Assembly: GCF_014651615.1 (NCBI RefSeq)
Contig: NZ_BMXF01000002.1
Location: forward strand, 413,439 to 477,438
Reading direction: 5' to 3'
DNA: 64,000 nucleotides
Source of the DNA: Persicitalea jodogahamensis
GTDB lineage: Bacteria > Bacteroidota > Bacteroidia > Cytophagales > Spirosomataceae
Part shown: positions 1-8,629 of the stretch, one piece after another
Numbering within the stretch: the stretch's first letter is position 1
How the letters are laid out: each line of letters opens with the position of its first letter
Notes under the pieces: generated by a model
The model's input: the letters and a program-made list of their open reading frames with translations, nothing else
Told to the model about the DNA's origin: nothing
Databases searched by the model: none
Made by a program: the position numbers and the translations under genes

Positions 1-46
1 ATCGCCCCTGAAACTGGAAAAGTACTTCAAAAAATAGCCCCCGCCT

Positions 47-316
47 TTAATACTCCGCAAACTGCTCATCCTCGTAGCACCACAGCCACTGCTCACCCGG
101 TTCGGCGGAGGCAACCACGGGGTGGCCCGTCTCGTGAAAGTGCGCCGTGGCGTGGCGGTTCGGAGAAGAGTCGCAGCAGAGCGTAACGCCGCATTCCTGG
201 CAGGTACGGAGGTGTAGCCACCGGCCACCGATTTTCACGCATTCCTCGCAGACGCGCCCTTCCGCCGTCTTGATTTCTTCAATCGCGGTCAGGTGATTAC
301 AAAGTTTTTCAGCCAT
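47..316 (-). CDS. UBP-type zinc finger protein
   Basis: A protein of 89 residues starting at the ATG at 316; a TTG nine bases further up is less likely. It is almost entirely one ZnF-UBP domain. The likely zinc ligands are C6, H8, C23, C26, C39, C42, C47, H55, H59/H61 and H65, followed by an aromatic/acidic tail (WCYEDE). In eukaryotes this fold binds the free C-terminal Gly-Gly of ubiquitin. Bacteria of this kind have no ubiquitin, so the ligand is unknown; binding of a peptide C-terminus is inference. It lies 114 bases downstream of the response-regulator/flavoprotein gene on the same strand, with a probable terminator between them. The domain call is firm, the function is open. Confidence 0.85.
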   Translation of the reverse strand: MAEKLCNHLTAIEEIKTAEGRVCEECVKIGGRWLHLRTCQECGVTLCCDSSPNRHATAHFHETGHPVVASAEPGEQWLWCYEDEQFAEY

Positions 317-385
317 ATTAGTCAATGGATAATTGATACGGGGCCGCCCGAGCGGTGGACAATGGAATTCGCTTGCTTTCGAGGC

Positions 386-418
386 AAAAAAAAGCAGACG
401 GCCATTAGATGATGGCCG
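386..418 (-). terminator. Rho-independent terminator after the RR-flavoprotein gene
   Basis: On the minus strand a 7-bp perfect stem (CGGCCAT at 418-412 pairing with ATGGCCG at 405-399) with a six-base loop is followed, after a short spacer, by a run of eight T (393-386). It sits 12 bases past the stop at 431. It would separate the flavoprotein transcript from the zinc-finger gene, at least partly. Confidence 0.6.
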
Positions 419-430
419 ACCGCTAAAAAC

Positions 431-2092
431 CTACATTTCCGCCAGGTACTTGTGCACAAAACTAATGGCCATCGCACCTTCTCCAACGGCGGAGGCGACA
501 CGGTTCATGGCCGAGGCGCGGACGTCACCCGCCGCGAACACACCCGGCACGCAGGTTTCGAGGGTGTAGGGTTCACGTTTTTTCTTCCAGATTTTCTTGT
601 AATCGGGGTAGTTGACCAGGGCGCGGCCCGTTTCGATGAAGCCGCGCTTATCGATGAGCATTTCGGTGGTGATCCACTCGGTGTAAGGCTTCGAACCAAT
701 GAAAATAAATAGCGCGTCCGCTTCTGCCGTCCGGGTGCTGGAATCGTTCAGGTCTTCTAATACCAATTCCTGCAAATGCCCGTCGCCCCTGGCTTCCGCG
801 ATTTCGGTGCAGGGCAGCAGGTGTATGTTATCGGTAGCGTCGATCTGGTCGATCAGGTACGACGACATGGTGGCGGATAAATCTTGCTTGCGGACGAGGA
901 TGTAAACGTTCCTGGCAAACTGCGAAAGGTACATTGCGCCCTGGCCGGCGGAATTGCCGCCACCCACGATGTACACTTCCTTGTCGCGGCAGGCGTTGGC
1001 CTCGGTGGTGGCTGCCCCGTAATACACGCCCGCACCAGTGAAGTTTTCGACTCCCTGGGTTTCCAGTTTGCGGTAGTTGACACCCGTCGTGATGACGATA
1101 CTCTTGGTGTTGACCGTCTTGCCGTTGCCCAGCGTCAGAATTTTGTAGTTGTCTTTGATTTCGATGCCTACCACCTCCTCGGGCGACATGAAATCTACCC
1201 CGAAACGCGTGGCCTGGGTGATGGCGCGGCGCGATAGTTCGGCCCCGCTCAATCCCGATGGAAAGCCGAGGTAGTTCTCGATCCGCGAACTCGTACCCGC
1301 CTGTCCGCCGGGAGCACGCTTCTCGATCATCAGCGTTTTCAAACCCTCCGATCCACCGTACACCGCCGCCGATAGTCCCGCCGGTCCCGCGCCGACGATC
1401 ACGACATCGTACATTTCATGGGTAGTCTGCAGGCTGAGGCCCAGCTTTTCGGAAATGGTCCGAAGTTCGGGCTGCACCAGAAAACTACCGTCTTCAAAAA
1501 ACACAAAAGGCGCATCCTTGGCTTCCAGATTATTAAGGGTCATGAGTTCCTGACCACGCTCGCTGGTTTCGAGGTCGTACCACTGGTAAGGATGGAGATT
1601 GCCCGACAGGAAATCCTTGATCTCGTGCGACTTGGGTGAAAACTGGTAGCCAATGACCCGGATGCCGTCGAACTCGGGAATATTGTTCATCTGCCAATCT
1701 TCCAGCAGGTCGGTCAGCACGGGGTACATCTTCTCCTCGGGCGGATTCCAGGGCTTCATCAGGTAGTAGTCCAGCTGCACGTCGTTAATGGCCTTGATCG
1801 CCGCATCGGTGTCGGAGTAGGCCGTCAACAGCACCCGCTTGGCGTGGGGAAAAATCTTCTTCGCTTCCGTAAGGTAGTCGACGCCGAGCATCTCGGGCAT
1901 CCGCTGATCCGAAACGAAGAGGGCCACGGTTTCGCCTTTCTGCTTTAAATCTTTCAACGCATCCAGCGCTTCCTGCGCCGAATCGGTACTCATGACTTTA
2001 TATTCCTTGCGGTATTGGCTACGCAGATCCCGCGTCAGGGCGCGAAGTACCTGCGCGTCGTCATCCACGGCAATAATAATGGGCTGCTTCAT
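431..2092 (-). CDS. Response regulator fused to thioredoxin-reductase-like flavoprotein
   Basis: A protein of 553 residues in three parts. Residues 1-130 are a receiver domain: acidic pocket D10-D12, phospho-acceptor D62 (SDQRMP), T90 and K113. Residues 142-220 resemble a glutaredoxin/thioredoxin fold, but the CxxC position reads SPKS, so it has no dithiol. Residues 228-553 are a TrxR-like domain with the FAD motif GAGPAG (234-239), the NAD(P) motif GGGNSAG (377-383) and the second FAD motif GVFAAGD (517-523). The TrxR active-site CATC is replaced by GAATTEANAC, so it cannot act as a normal thioredoxin reductase. Phosphorylation by the upstream histidine kinase probably controls a flavin-dependent NAD(P)H activity; that is inference. 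The annotation fused response regulator/thioredoxin-disulfide reductase exists for this architecture. Confidence 0.88.
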   Translation of the reverse strand: MKQPIIIAVDDDAQVLRALTRDLRSQYRKEYKVMSTDSAQEALDALKDLKQKGETVALFVSDQRMPEMLGVDYLTEAKKIFPHAKRVLLTAYSDTDAAIKAINDVQLDYYLMKPWNPPEEKMYPVLTDLLEDWQMNNIPEFDGIRVIGYQFSPKSHEIKDFLSGNLHPYQWYDLETSERGQELMTLNNLEAKDAPFVFFEDGSFLVQPELRTISEKLGLSLQTTHEMYDVVIVGAGPAGLSAAVYGGSEGLKTLMIEKRAPGGQAGTSSRIENYLGFPSGLSGAELSRRAITQATRFGVDFMSPEEVVGIEIKDNYKILTLGNGKTVNTKSIVITTGVNYRKLETQGVENFTGAGVYYGAATTEANACRDKEVYIVGGGNSAGQGAMYLSQFARNVYILVRKQDLSATMSSYLIDQIDATDNIHLLPCTEIAEARGDGHLQELVLEDLNDSSTRTAEADALFIFIGSKPYTEWITTEMLIDKRGFIETGRALVNYPDYKKIWKKKREPYTLETCVPGVFAAGDVRASAMNRVASAVGEGAMAISFVHKYLAEM

Positions 2093-2191
2093 ATGCTATT
2101 AATTTGGAATGAGTGAATGAGTGAATGTCGGAATAAGCAGGGGAGTCTTCCGTTTCCTGGTCATTCCATAATTCACAAATTCAAAATCGGA
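2093..2191. repeat. Imperfect palindromic intergenic element with GAATGAGT units
   Basis: It fills the gap between the kinase and flavoprotein genes. The left arm (2101-2127) contains tandem GAATGAGT units. The right arm (2162-2188) is its imperfect reverse complement, about 20 of 27 positions by eye, with about 34 bases between. The same word family recurs at 10907-11009, 38465-38492 and 46101-46164. It could fold as a hairpin in the two-gene transcript. Confidence 0.55.
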
Positions 2192-3574
2192 TCACTCTAT
2201 TGGCAGACAGACGTTGAACTCCGTGTGCCCCGGGCGCGAATTGACCTTGATCTGGCCGTTGTGGCGTTTGACGATATTCTGAGCGATTTCCAGGCCCAGG
2301 CCACTGCCTTTGCCAATTTCTTTGGTCGTGAAAAAAGGATCAAAAATTTGTTCAAGAACATCGGCCGGAATACCAGTGCCGTTGTCGATCACTTTCGTAA
2401 TGACAAATTCGCGATCCTGCCGCGCCTCGATGCGTATTTCGCCCGCCTCGGGCAAGGCATCGATGGCATTGTCGATTAAGTTGGTCCACACCTGGTTCAT
2501 CTCGCCCGGACTTACGCATACCTGAGGCAGGTCGTCGGGCATGTCCACTTTCACCTTTACGTTATTGGCTTTTATTTTGTGTTGGAGGATACGCAGGGTA
2601 CTATCTACCCCATCGCGCAGCACGATCATCTTCTTGTCAGCTCCGCCGTCCATGTGGGAGTATTCCTTAATGGAATGCACGAGGTCGCCGATGCGCTGGG
2701 AGGCCTCGGCGATTTCATCCACCATTTTTTCGGTGGTCAGTACGCTGTTGACCCAAGTGAGCACGGCCGTCAGATCCTTGGGTAGGATCAGTTCGCCAAT
2801 CTCCTCGAGTTCCTCCATCTTTATGCCATACTCGGCGAAAGATTCGGCGATCTCAAAGCTTTCCTCCACTTCATGATCTTCCAGCCAGTCAGTCAGTTCG
2901 TCTTCCAGCCCGGAGCGTTCCATCAGCGTTTGATCCGGAGCACCCCGCTGGAGTACGGCGCTCAAAATTTCATTTATCCGATCTACCCGCGCCTCGTCGG
3001 ACTCAATGGAAATGACCTGCTTGAATTTCTCGGGTACAAAACCCAGATGTTTTTTCAGGGCTGATGCACTGCGCACAACCGCTGCCGCCGGGTTGTTGAG
3101 TTCATGCGCCAGGCCCGCCGAAAGTTTACCAAGCGAGATCATTTTTTCGTTTTGCTGGTCCAGCTTCGTGAAACTGCGAATTCGATCCAGCATCAGGTGG
3201 ACGAAACTCTCGACCAGTTCGTGTTGGGTGGTGATCATCTCTGGAAACTTGTCCCGGTGCAACCGCAACGCAGTGGTTTTTTCCAGGGCTACGGCACTAG
3301 CGGCCCCGATCTTCATCCGTGAATAGGGCAGGAGCCCCCCGATGTAGTCTTTTTCGTTGAAGCCGAGTTCACGGTGCTGTCCATTGCGGTTGACAAACAT
3401 CCGCAGCCGACCTGCAATGATGATCAGCAGATAGTCTACCGGATCGCCGTTCCGGTAAAGGTAGTCGCCTTCCTTTACCTCAATAATTTCGGAGTTCTCC
3501 ACGAGCCACTGCAGCTCCGGCTCGGGAACGGAGGAAAGGCTTTCGTTGCCTTTCAATTCTTTCAGGATGTCCAT
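2192..3574 (-). CDS. Cyclic-nucleotide-binding-domain sensor histidine kinase
   Basis: A soluble protein of 460 residues with no membrane segment. Residues 10-125 form a cNMP/Crp-type beta-roll ([18 protein letters not shown]). Residues 145-300 are a long dimerisation region with the H-box [11 protein letters not shown] and phospho-acceptor H157. Residues 315-460 are a HATPase domain: N-box around N365-N369, G1 motif DNGTGIP (397-403), G2 motif [10 protein letters not shown]. The region between H-box and N-box is unusually long (about 200 residues, acidic). The partner regulator is the next gene downstream, 99 bases on. The stimulus is presumably a nucleotide or redox signal bound by the N-terminal roll; the canonical cNMP phosphate-binding cassette is not obvious, so the ligand is unknown. 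Confidence 0.88.
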   Translation of the reverse strand: MDILKELKGNESLSSVPEPELQWLVENSEIIEVKEGDYLYRNGDPVDYLLIIIAGRLRMFVNRNGQHRELGFNEKDYIGGLLPYSRMKIGAASAVALEKTTALRLHRDKFPEMITTQHELVESFVHLMLDRIRSFTKLDQQNEKMISLGKLSAGLAHELNNPAAAVVRSASALKKHLGFVPEKFKQVISIESDEARVDRINEILSAVLQRGAPDQTLMERSGLEDELTDWLEDHEVEESFEIAESFAEYGIKMEELEEIGELILPKDLTAVLTWVNSVLTTEKMVDEIAEASQRIGDLVHSIKEYSHMDGGADKKMIVLRDGVDSTLRILQHKIKANNVKVKVDMPDDLPQVCVSPGEMNQVWTNLIDNAIDALPEAGEIRIEARQDREFVITKVIDNGTGIPADVLEQIFDPFFTTKEIGKGSGLGLEIAQNIVKRHNGQIKVNSRPGHTEFNVCLPIE

Positions 3575-3638
3575 ATTAACGTTGAGTGAGGGGATGTGGG
3601 GCTAACGCAGACCGGGCAACGGAAAGTTTCCTTTCCGA

Positions 3639-4505
3639 TTACTGCTTCAGCCCCTTCAGATACTCGATGCTGATTGGTACAAAAGCCAGCTCCTGTTCGC
3701 TTTCGTCCTCAATGAAAAAGTGCTTGATGCCGACCTTTTTAGCCGCGCGGATGATATTTTCGATATCCACTTGCCCGGTGCCGAGGGGGACGTCATTTTC
3801 GTGGGGCGTTCCACCTGTCAGGTCACCTTTCACACCCTTTTTGAGGTCTTTGAGGTGCATCAGTTTCCAGCGGCTGCCGTATTTGTTGAGGAGCGCCACC
3901 GGATCGCCGCCACCGAAGTGTGTCCATAGCACATCCATTTCAAAGGAAACGTACTTTGGGTCAGTATTTTTAATCATGTAGTCCATTAAAGTACCCTCTT
4001 CGTATGGCTGAAACTCATAGCCGTGGGTGTGGTAGCAGAATGTGAGGCCATTGTCTGCCAGTACTTTTCCCACCCGGTTAAAGTCCTCCACTGCCTGCTT
4101 GGCGTTGTCGAGCGTGAAATTTCCGCGCTGATGCGGAATCCAGGCTACCATCACAAACTTGGAACCCAGGGCTTTGGCTTGCTCCACGACTTTCATCGGG
4201 TCTTTCACGATCTGCTCATAGCCCGCTCCGGTGCCGACAATGTCGATACCCCGAGCGGCGCACATCTTGCGGAATTCCTGGGGCGTCAGGCCGCCGGGCG
4301 CGCCTGCCTCGATCTCTGTAATGCCCAGTTTCTGGATCGTGTCCAGCACCGCCGCCACGCCTTTGTCCCAGTGGTTGCGGTAAGTGTAGGCTTGTACGCC
4401 CAGCGGATGCGTGTAGAGCGCCTTGCCCTTTTTCTGTGCTAAAACATCGGAGCAATCCAGACCCAGGAAGGCGATCGCCGCAATGAGGATAAGAAGTTTT
4501 TTCAT
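3639..4505 (-). CDS. Secreted sugar phosphate isomerase/epimerase-like TIM-barrel protein
   Basis: A protein of 288 residues with a Sec signal peptide (MKKLLILIAAIAFLGL, cleavage likely after SDVLA). The rest has the AP-endonuclease-family-2 (xylose isomerase-like) TIM-barrel pattern: LGVQAYTYR at the first strand, then GITEIE, FCYHTHGYEF, SFEMDVLWTHFGG and FFIEDES, which carry the His/Glu/Asp metal-site residues expected of the family. Exported members are common in Bacteroidota and usually act on sugars or inositols in the periplasm; the substrate cannot be told here. It is transcribed alone, divergently from purU, from a good -7 element at 4577-4584. A short hairpin (3620-3637) lies just after the stop. 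Confidence 0.82.
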   Translation of the reverse strand: MKKLLILIAAIAFLGLDCSDVLAQKKGKALYTHPLGVQAYTYRNHWDKGVAAVLDTIQKLGITEIEAGAPGGLTPQEFRKMCAARGIDIVGTGAGYEQIVKDPMKVVEQAKALGSKFVMVAWIPHQRGNFTLDNAKQAVEDFNRVGKVLADNGLTFCYHTHGYEFQPYEEGTLMDYMIKNTDPKYVSFEMDVLWTHFGGGDPVALLNKYGSRWKLMHLKDLKKGVKGDLTGGTPHENDVPLGTGQVDIENIIRAAKKVGIKHFFIEDESEQELAFVPISIEYLKGLKQ

Positions 4506-4576
4506 TATAAAAAAGATAGGTTACTGATTTTAAGGCACTTGTGGAAGGTCGGTTTTTTGAATCGACCTGTATCTGA

Positions 4577-4611
4577 CAAAGTTAACTTTCGCAAAGCTTT
4601 ACTCATACAAA
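4577..4611 (-). promoter_or_regulatory. Promoter of the sugar-isomerase-like gene
   Basis: On the minus strand TAACTTTG (4584-4577) matches the Bacteroidota -7 consensus TAnnTTTG exactly. A TTTG (4611-4608) lies 23 bases upstream as a -33 candidate. The leader to the ATG at 4505 would be about 65 bases. Confidence 0.55.
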
Positions 4612-4736
4612 ACCAAAGTCAGATTCGCTGTTTCAATCGTTAAAATCCGACTTGCGGCCATGCTGCTTTTGTACAAGTCAGCTTTGTCGTTACTTTGTCG
4701 TTCAGAATTTGATGTTTCGCCACAAAAAATAAAAAA

Positions 4737-5591
4737 ATGGCCGACCGCCAACCGCCCAAAAACCATCGTCATATCCTCCTGATGAATGGTCCCGATCATA
4801 AGGGGCTCATCTACCTCGTGACCCGTGTTCTGTTCGAAAATAATCAGAATATCATTAAGAACGACGAATACGTGAGCCCATCGGGGCAGTTTTTCATGCG
4901 GACGGAGTTCGAAGGCGAAGCCGACCTGACGAAACTTACCGAAACACTGAATGCCGAACTACCCGAAGGCATCGGGCTGCGCATTAACCCCACGAAAAAA
5001 AAAGACATCGTGTTGTTGGTGACCAAGGAGCACCATTGTCTGGCCGAACTACTCATCCGCTATGCTTTCGACGAACTGGATGCCAATATTCAGGCAGTAG
5101 TCAGCAATTATAATATTTTACAACCACTGGTGAGCAAGTTCGGCATTCCGTTCCACTTTGTGACGCACGAACACAAGAGCCGCGAAGAACACGAGGAAGC
5201 CATTTTGCGGACTTTGGAGGTGTACCAGCCGGAGTACCTGGTGCTGGCCAAGTACATGCGGGTACTGACGCCGACTTTTGTGCAGCAGTATAATAACCGC
5301 ATTGTCAATATCCACCACTCATTCCTGCCCGCCTTCATGGGGGCCAATCCTTACCGTCAGGCGTACAATCGGGGGGTGAAAATCATCGGGGCCACGGCAC
5401 ATTTCGTCAATAATGACCTGGATGAAGGTCCGATCATTGCCCAAGACGTAAAAGAGGTAGATCACCGGCTTACGGCCGCCGACATGGCTACCCTGGGCCG
5501 CGACACCGAAAAAATAGTACTATCGAAGGCGCTCAAACTGGTCTTTAACGACCGCGTTTTCATTCACGACAACCGGACGGTAATTTTGTAG
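4737..5591 (+). CDS. purU: Formyltetrahydrofolate deformylase
   Basis: A protein of 284 residues that hydrolyses 10-formyl-THF to formate and THF, balancing one-carbon pools. Residues 10-85 are an ACT-type regulatory domain (HILLMNGPDHKGLIYLVTR). Residues 88-280 are a formyltransferase/hydrolase domain with the catalytic triad N191, H193 (NIHHSFLP) and D229 (LDEGPII). Length and order match PurU (about 280 residues). It is a single gene read rightwards from a 231-base divergent intergenic region; the start is the first ATG, preceded by an A-rich stretch and no Shine-Dalgarno. Confidence 0.93.
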   Translation: MADRQPPKNHRHILLMNGPDHKGLIYLVTRVLFENNQNIIKNDEYVSPSGQFFMRTEFEGEADLTKLTETLNAELPEGIGLRINPTKKKDIVLLVTKEHHCLAELLIRYAFDELDANIQAVVSNYNILQPLVSKFGIPFHFVTHEHKSREEHEEAILRTLEVYQPEYLVLAKYMRVLTPTFVQQYNNRIVNIHHSFLPAFMGANPYRQAYNRGVKIIGATAHFVNNDLDEGPIIAQDVKEVDHRLTAADMATLGRDTEKIVLSKALKLVFNDRVFIHDNRTVIL

Positions 5592-5706
5592 ACCGCTTAT
5601 ACCTTGACTACGGCGAACCTTGTCTGTCTTTACCGGACCGCCGGGCCGTCGAGGATTAGGTTTCTTTGTAATCGGGCTTTCCTAATAAAACCAAAACGCT
5701 CACGCC

Positions 5707-6222
5707 ATGCCCCTCATTAAAACTGTTCGTGACTTGACCCCCGCTTTCGGCGACGATTGCTGGCTGGCCGACAACGCCACCGTAGTAGGTGATGTGGTGA
5801 TGGGCCAGAACTGTACCGTTTGGTTCAACGCTGTGGTGCGTGGTGATGTCAATAGCATCCGCATCGGCGACTTTTCCAATGTCCAGGATGGGGCCGTGAT
5901 TCACTGTACCTATCAGCGTTTCGCAACTACCATTGGTAACTATGTTTCGATTGCGCACAACGCCATCGTGCACGGCTGCACCCTTGAAGACCGCGTATTG
6001 GTCGGTATGGGAGCCATCGTGATGGACGGAGCGACGGTCGGCACGGGGTCGATCATCGCCGCCGGAGCCATTGTCACGCAGGGTACGCAGATTGAACCCG
6101 GCAGCATATACGCCGGCAACCCGGCCCGTTTTCTGAAGAAAATCACGCCCGAACTGGATGCCATGATTGACCGCACGGCGATGAACTACGTCACCTACGC
6201 GGGCTGGTATCGATCGCAATAA
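5707..6222 (+). CDS. Gamma carbonic anhydrase-like hexapeptide-repeat protein
   Basis: A protein of 171 residues with a left-handed beta-helix of hexapeptide repeats (residues 20-140) and a C-terminal helix. The three histidines expected to bind metal at trimer interfaces in the gamma-CA/YrdA/PaaY family are present: H66 (VIHCT), H84 and H89 (SIAHNAIVHG). R45 (VVRGD) and Q60/D61 also fit the family pattern. The acidic loop carrying the proton shuttle of the archaeal enzyme is absent, as in most bacterial members, so real carbonic anhydrase activity is uncertain. It probably has its own promoter in the 115-base gap after purU. Confidence 0.88.
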   Translation: MPLIKTVRDLTPAFGDDCWLADNATVVGDVVMGQNCTVWFNAVVRGDVNSIRIGDFSNVQDGAVIHCTYQRFATTIGNYVSIAHNAIVHGCTLEDRVLVGMGAIVMDGATVGTGSIIAAGAIVTQGTQIEPGSIYAGNPARFLKKITPELDAMIDRTAMNYVTYAGWYRSQ

Positions 6223-6279
6223 GGCGCAAAAGAATTTTATTAATCTACTTTCCTGAATTTATCCTAAATCCGCAAAACA

Positions 6280-7116
6280 ATGAAACTTTACCGCACCCTA
6301 CACGGAATTCTGCTGGAAAAAGAAAACCAGTACTACCGCCTGCACGAGTCCGACTGGGACACTGTCGTAAACCGCGACGACCTGCACGCCTGGCTCGTGA
6401 CCCAAACCGAGAGTTTACTGCTGCTGCCCTTTACCGATGGCTCGCCCATGCCCGAGGTGATCGCGCCCATCGGCACGCAGGAAGTATGGGCGTCGGGCGT
6501 GACGTACTTTCGCAGCCGTGAGGCCCGGATGGAGGAGTCGGAAAAAGCGGGTGGGGGTAGTTTTTACGATCGTGTCTACTCCGCCGAGCGGCCAGAGCTA
6601 TTCTTCAAAGCCAATGCCTGGCGTGTCGTGGGAGATTCGGGAAAGGTGCGTATCCGCAAAGACTCTGGCTGGGACGTTCCCGAGCCGGAACTGACGCTGT
6701 TCGCTACGTCTTCCGGTAAACTGGTGGGCTACACGATTGGCAACGACATGAGTTCGCGCAGCATCGAGGGCGAAAACCCGCTTTATCTACCTCAGGCCAA
6801 ATCGTACGATGGCAGCGCGGCCCTCGGTCCCTGCCTGTACGTGACCGACGAAGTACTTTCGCCCGATACCGAAATCAGCATCGCCATCATCCGCGACGGC
6901 GAGGAGGTTTTTGGTAATACGGTACTCCTTTCCCAAATGAAGCGCAAACCCGACGAGCTGCTCGGCTTCCTGTTCCGCGAAATGGCCTTTCCGACGGGTG
7001 TCTATTTGATGACAGGAACGGGCATCATTCCGCCTTCGGAATTCACCTTGCAGTCGGGGGATAAAATCTACATTACCATCGAGCCGATCGGGACGCTGGT
7101 GAATACAGTGGAATAA
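6280..7116 (+). CDS. Fumarylacetoacetate hydrolase family protein
   Basis: A protein of 278 residues with an FAH-type fold. Metal-binding acidic residues E135 and E137 (VPEPELTL) and D156 (GNDMSSRS) are visible, with K174 nearby (QAKSYDG). Enzymes of this family cleave C-C bonds or act as hydratases, decarboxylases or ketopentonate dehydratases; several Bacteroidota homologues sit in sugar-acid pathways. The preceding gap is only 57 bases, so it may be co-transcribed with the carbonic anhydrase-like gene. It ends three bases from the convergent 5'-nucleotidase gene. Confidence 0.87.
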   Translation: MKLYRTLHGILLEKENQYYRLHESDWDTVVNRDDLHAWLVTQTESLLLLPFTDGSPMPEVIAPIGTQEVWASGVTYFRSREARMEESEKAGGGSFYDRVYSAERPELFFKANAWRVVGDSGKVRIRKDSGWDVPEPELTLFATSSGKLVGYTIGNDMSSRSIEGENPLYLPQAKSYDGSAALGPCLYVTDEVLSPDTEISIAIIRDGEEVFGNTVLLSQMKRKPDELLGFLFREMAFPTGVYLMTGTGIIPPSEFTLQSGDKIYITIEPIGTLVNTVE

Positions 7117-7119
7117 CCA

Positions 7120-8625
7120 TCACTTCTTCCTCAAATAATCGATAAACACCTTCCGCACGTCCGAGCGCGGGTCATCGGGGGCGGGGGTGAAGATGGGCTG
7201 TATGATTCCGGGGTGGGCGGGAATGAGGAAGCTCATCCCAAACTCCTTGCCCGTAAGCAGGAACTCCGGTAAAACTACCTGGTAAGTGCGCGTCTGATCG
7301 AGTGGCTGCCCGGCGATGTACCAGGTACGGGAATCGTCGGCGTAGCGGACGTTGGCGTGATGCAGGAAACCGCCCTTCCCCCGGCTCAGCCGCCCGGCTT
7401 CCAGTACTTTATGGAGCAAGTCGCCCGTCATGTTTACTTGTTTGATACCGCCGCCAAACGGGAGAATGCGCACGATGTCATACTGCGAGATAGGTCCTTC
7501 CAACACATCATCCACCCGCACGGAACCGCCGTTGAATACCGCCAGGTCGCTGCCCGGAAACGCCTGAAACATACTTTCGGCGATGAGCGTAGTTAACGTA
7601 CCGTGTTCGCGGCGGACCGTAGCCTCGAGTCCGTCCCAGGGCTCGGGGGTAGTGTACACCACTTCATTGGGGTCGAAGCCCTGCTCGCGGAAACTCTCGT
7701 TGGCGATAGTTTGCCACTTGGTCACCAAAGCAGCGGTCGCCGGGTCTTCGGGGGTAGTTTCGTCAATCGTTTTTAGTTCCGATTCGAGATTGATCAGCTG
7801 ATTCTTTCGGTTGAAATGCAGGCGGTGTATATAGACCGTTTTGGCGTTGGCATCGGCCTTGGCGACCACGGTGCTGCCTACTTTCAATTGCATGTGGTCG
7901 TGGTCGTGCCCGCCCATGATGAGCGTCAGGCCGGGAATTTGTTCGGCCATGCGCTGGTCGTCAACGACGTCGAGATGGGTGAGGGCCACCACGGCGTCAC
8001 AGCGGTTTTTAAGATCTTCGTATTCGCGCCTGGCAGCATCAAAGGGATCGGTAACCTGCACATACTCTTTATTCACGGGAATGCAGATGCCGAAAATTCC
8101 CACGCGCACCTTGCCATTGTCCAGCACCAGTGAAGTCGGGAAGTTGGCGCCGTCTTTGCTGAACGGCACGGCCTTGTTGCCCTGCCGAAGCTGCATGTTG
8201 GCGATTACCCAGCGAAATTTCGATTCCTCGATCCGCTGGTTTAAAGTCGAGGGTGCATCATCGTCGTAATCGAACTCGTGGTTGCCGAAGGTAGCCAAAT
8301 CCAGGCCGGCCGCGTTGAGTACGTCCACCATCTGCCTGCCTTTGATGCGTTCGCCCTCGTAGCGCAGCGTCCCGGTAACCGAAGGGCTTAGAAAATCGCC
8401 CGCCAGCACAAAAAAAGTACCTTTGGGGTTCTCCTTCTTCAATTGCTTGTTGAGATACGCCACCCGCGCCAGACCGCCCGCTTTGCCATTATCGAGCGGC
8501 GCGATTTCGTAGACATCGTTAATGTGCAGGAATGTGATCGTACGGCCTGATTGGCAGCCCGTCAAAATAATCAGCAGCCATACCCAGCGGAGAAGCGTAA
8601 ATCGGGAAGTAAGGGATTGGAACAT
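7120..8625 (-). CDS. 5'-nucleotidase-family metallophosphatase lipoprotein
   Basis: A protein of 501 residues from the ATG at 8625; a longer frame to 8709 would run into the upstream M61 gene and hide the signal peptide. Residues 1-24 are a lipoprotein signal ending in the lipobox LTGC (C24). Residues 30-270 are a calcineurin-like metallophosphatase with HINDVYE, AGDFLSPS, GNHEFDY and GGHDHDHM, the dimetal ligands of UshA-type enzymes. Residues 310-480 are the 5'-nucleotidase C-terminal domain. It probably hydrolyses nucleotides or related phosphoesters at the periplasmic face. The start lies four bases after the stop of the M61 peptidase, so the two are one transcript. Confidence 0.9.
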   Translation of the reverse strand: MFQSLTSRFTLLRWVWLLIILTGCQSGRTITFLHINDVYEIAPLDNGKAGGLARVAYLNKQLKKENPKGTFFVLAGDFLSPSVTGTLRYEGERIKGRQMVDVLNAAGLDLATFGNHEFDYDDDAPSTLNQRIEESKFRWVIANMQLRQGNKAVPFSKDGANFPTSLVLDNGKVRVGIFGICIPVNKEYVQVTDPFDAARREYEDLKNRCDAVVALTHLDVVDDQRMAEQIPGLTLIMGGHDHDHMQLKVGSTVVAKADANAKTVYIHRLHFNRKNQLINLESELKTIDETTPEDPATAALVTKWQTIANESFREQGFDPNEVVYTTPEPWDGLEATVRREHGTLTTLIAESMFQAFPGSDLAVFNGGSVRVDDVLEGPISQYDIVRILPFGGGIKQVNMTGDLLHKVLEAGRLSRGKGGFLHHANVRYADDSRTWYIAGQPLDQTRTYQVVLPEFLLTGKEFGMSFLIPAHPGIIQPIFTPAPDDPRSDVRKVFIDYLRKK

Positions 8626-8629
8626 AGGG

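Noticed and set aside
5656-6219. Antisense open frame of 187 codons
   Set aside because: It mirrors the hexapeptide repeat of the gamma carbonic anhydrase-like gene, which explains its length.
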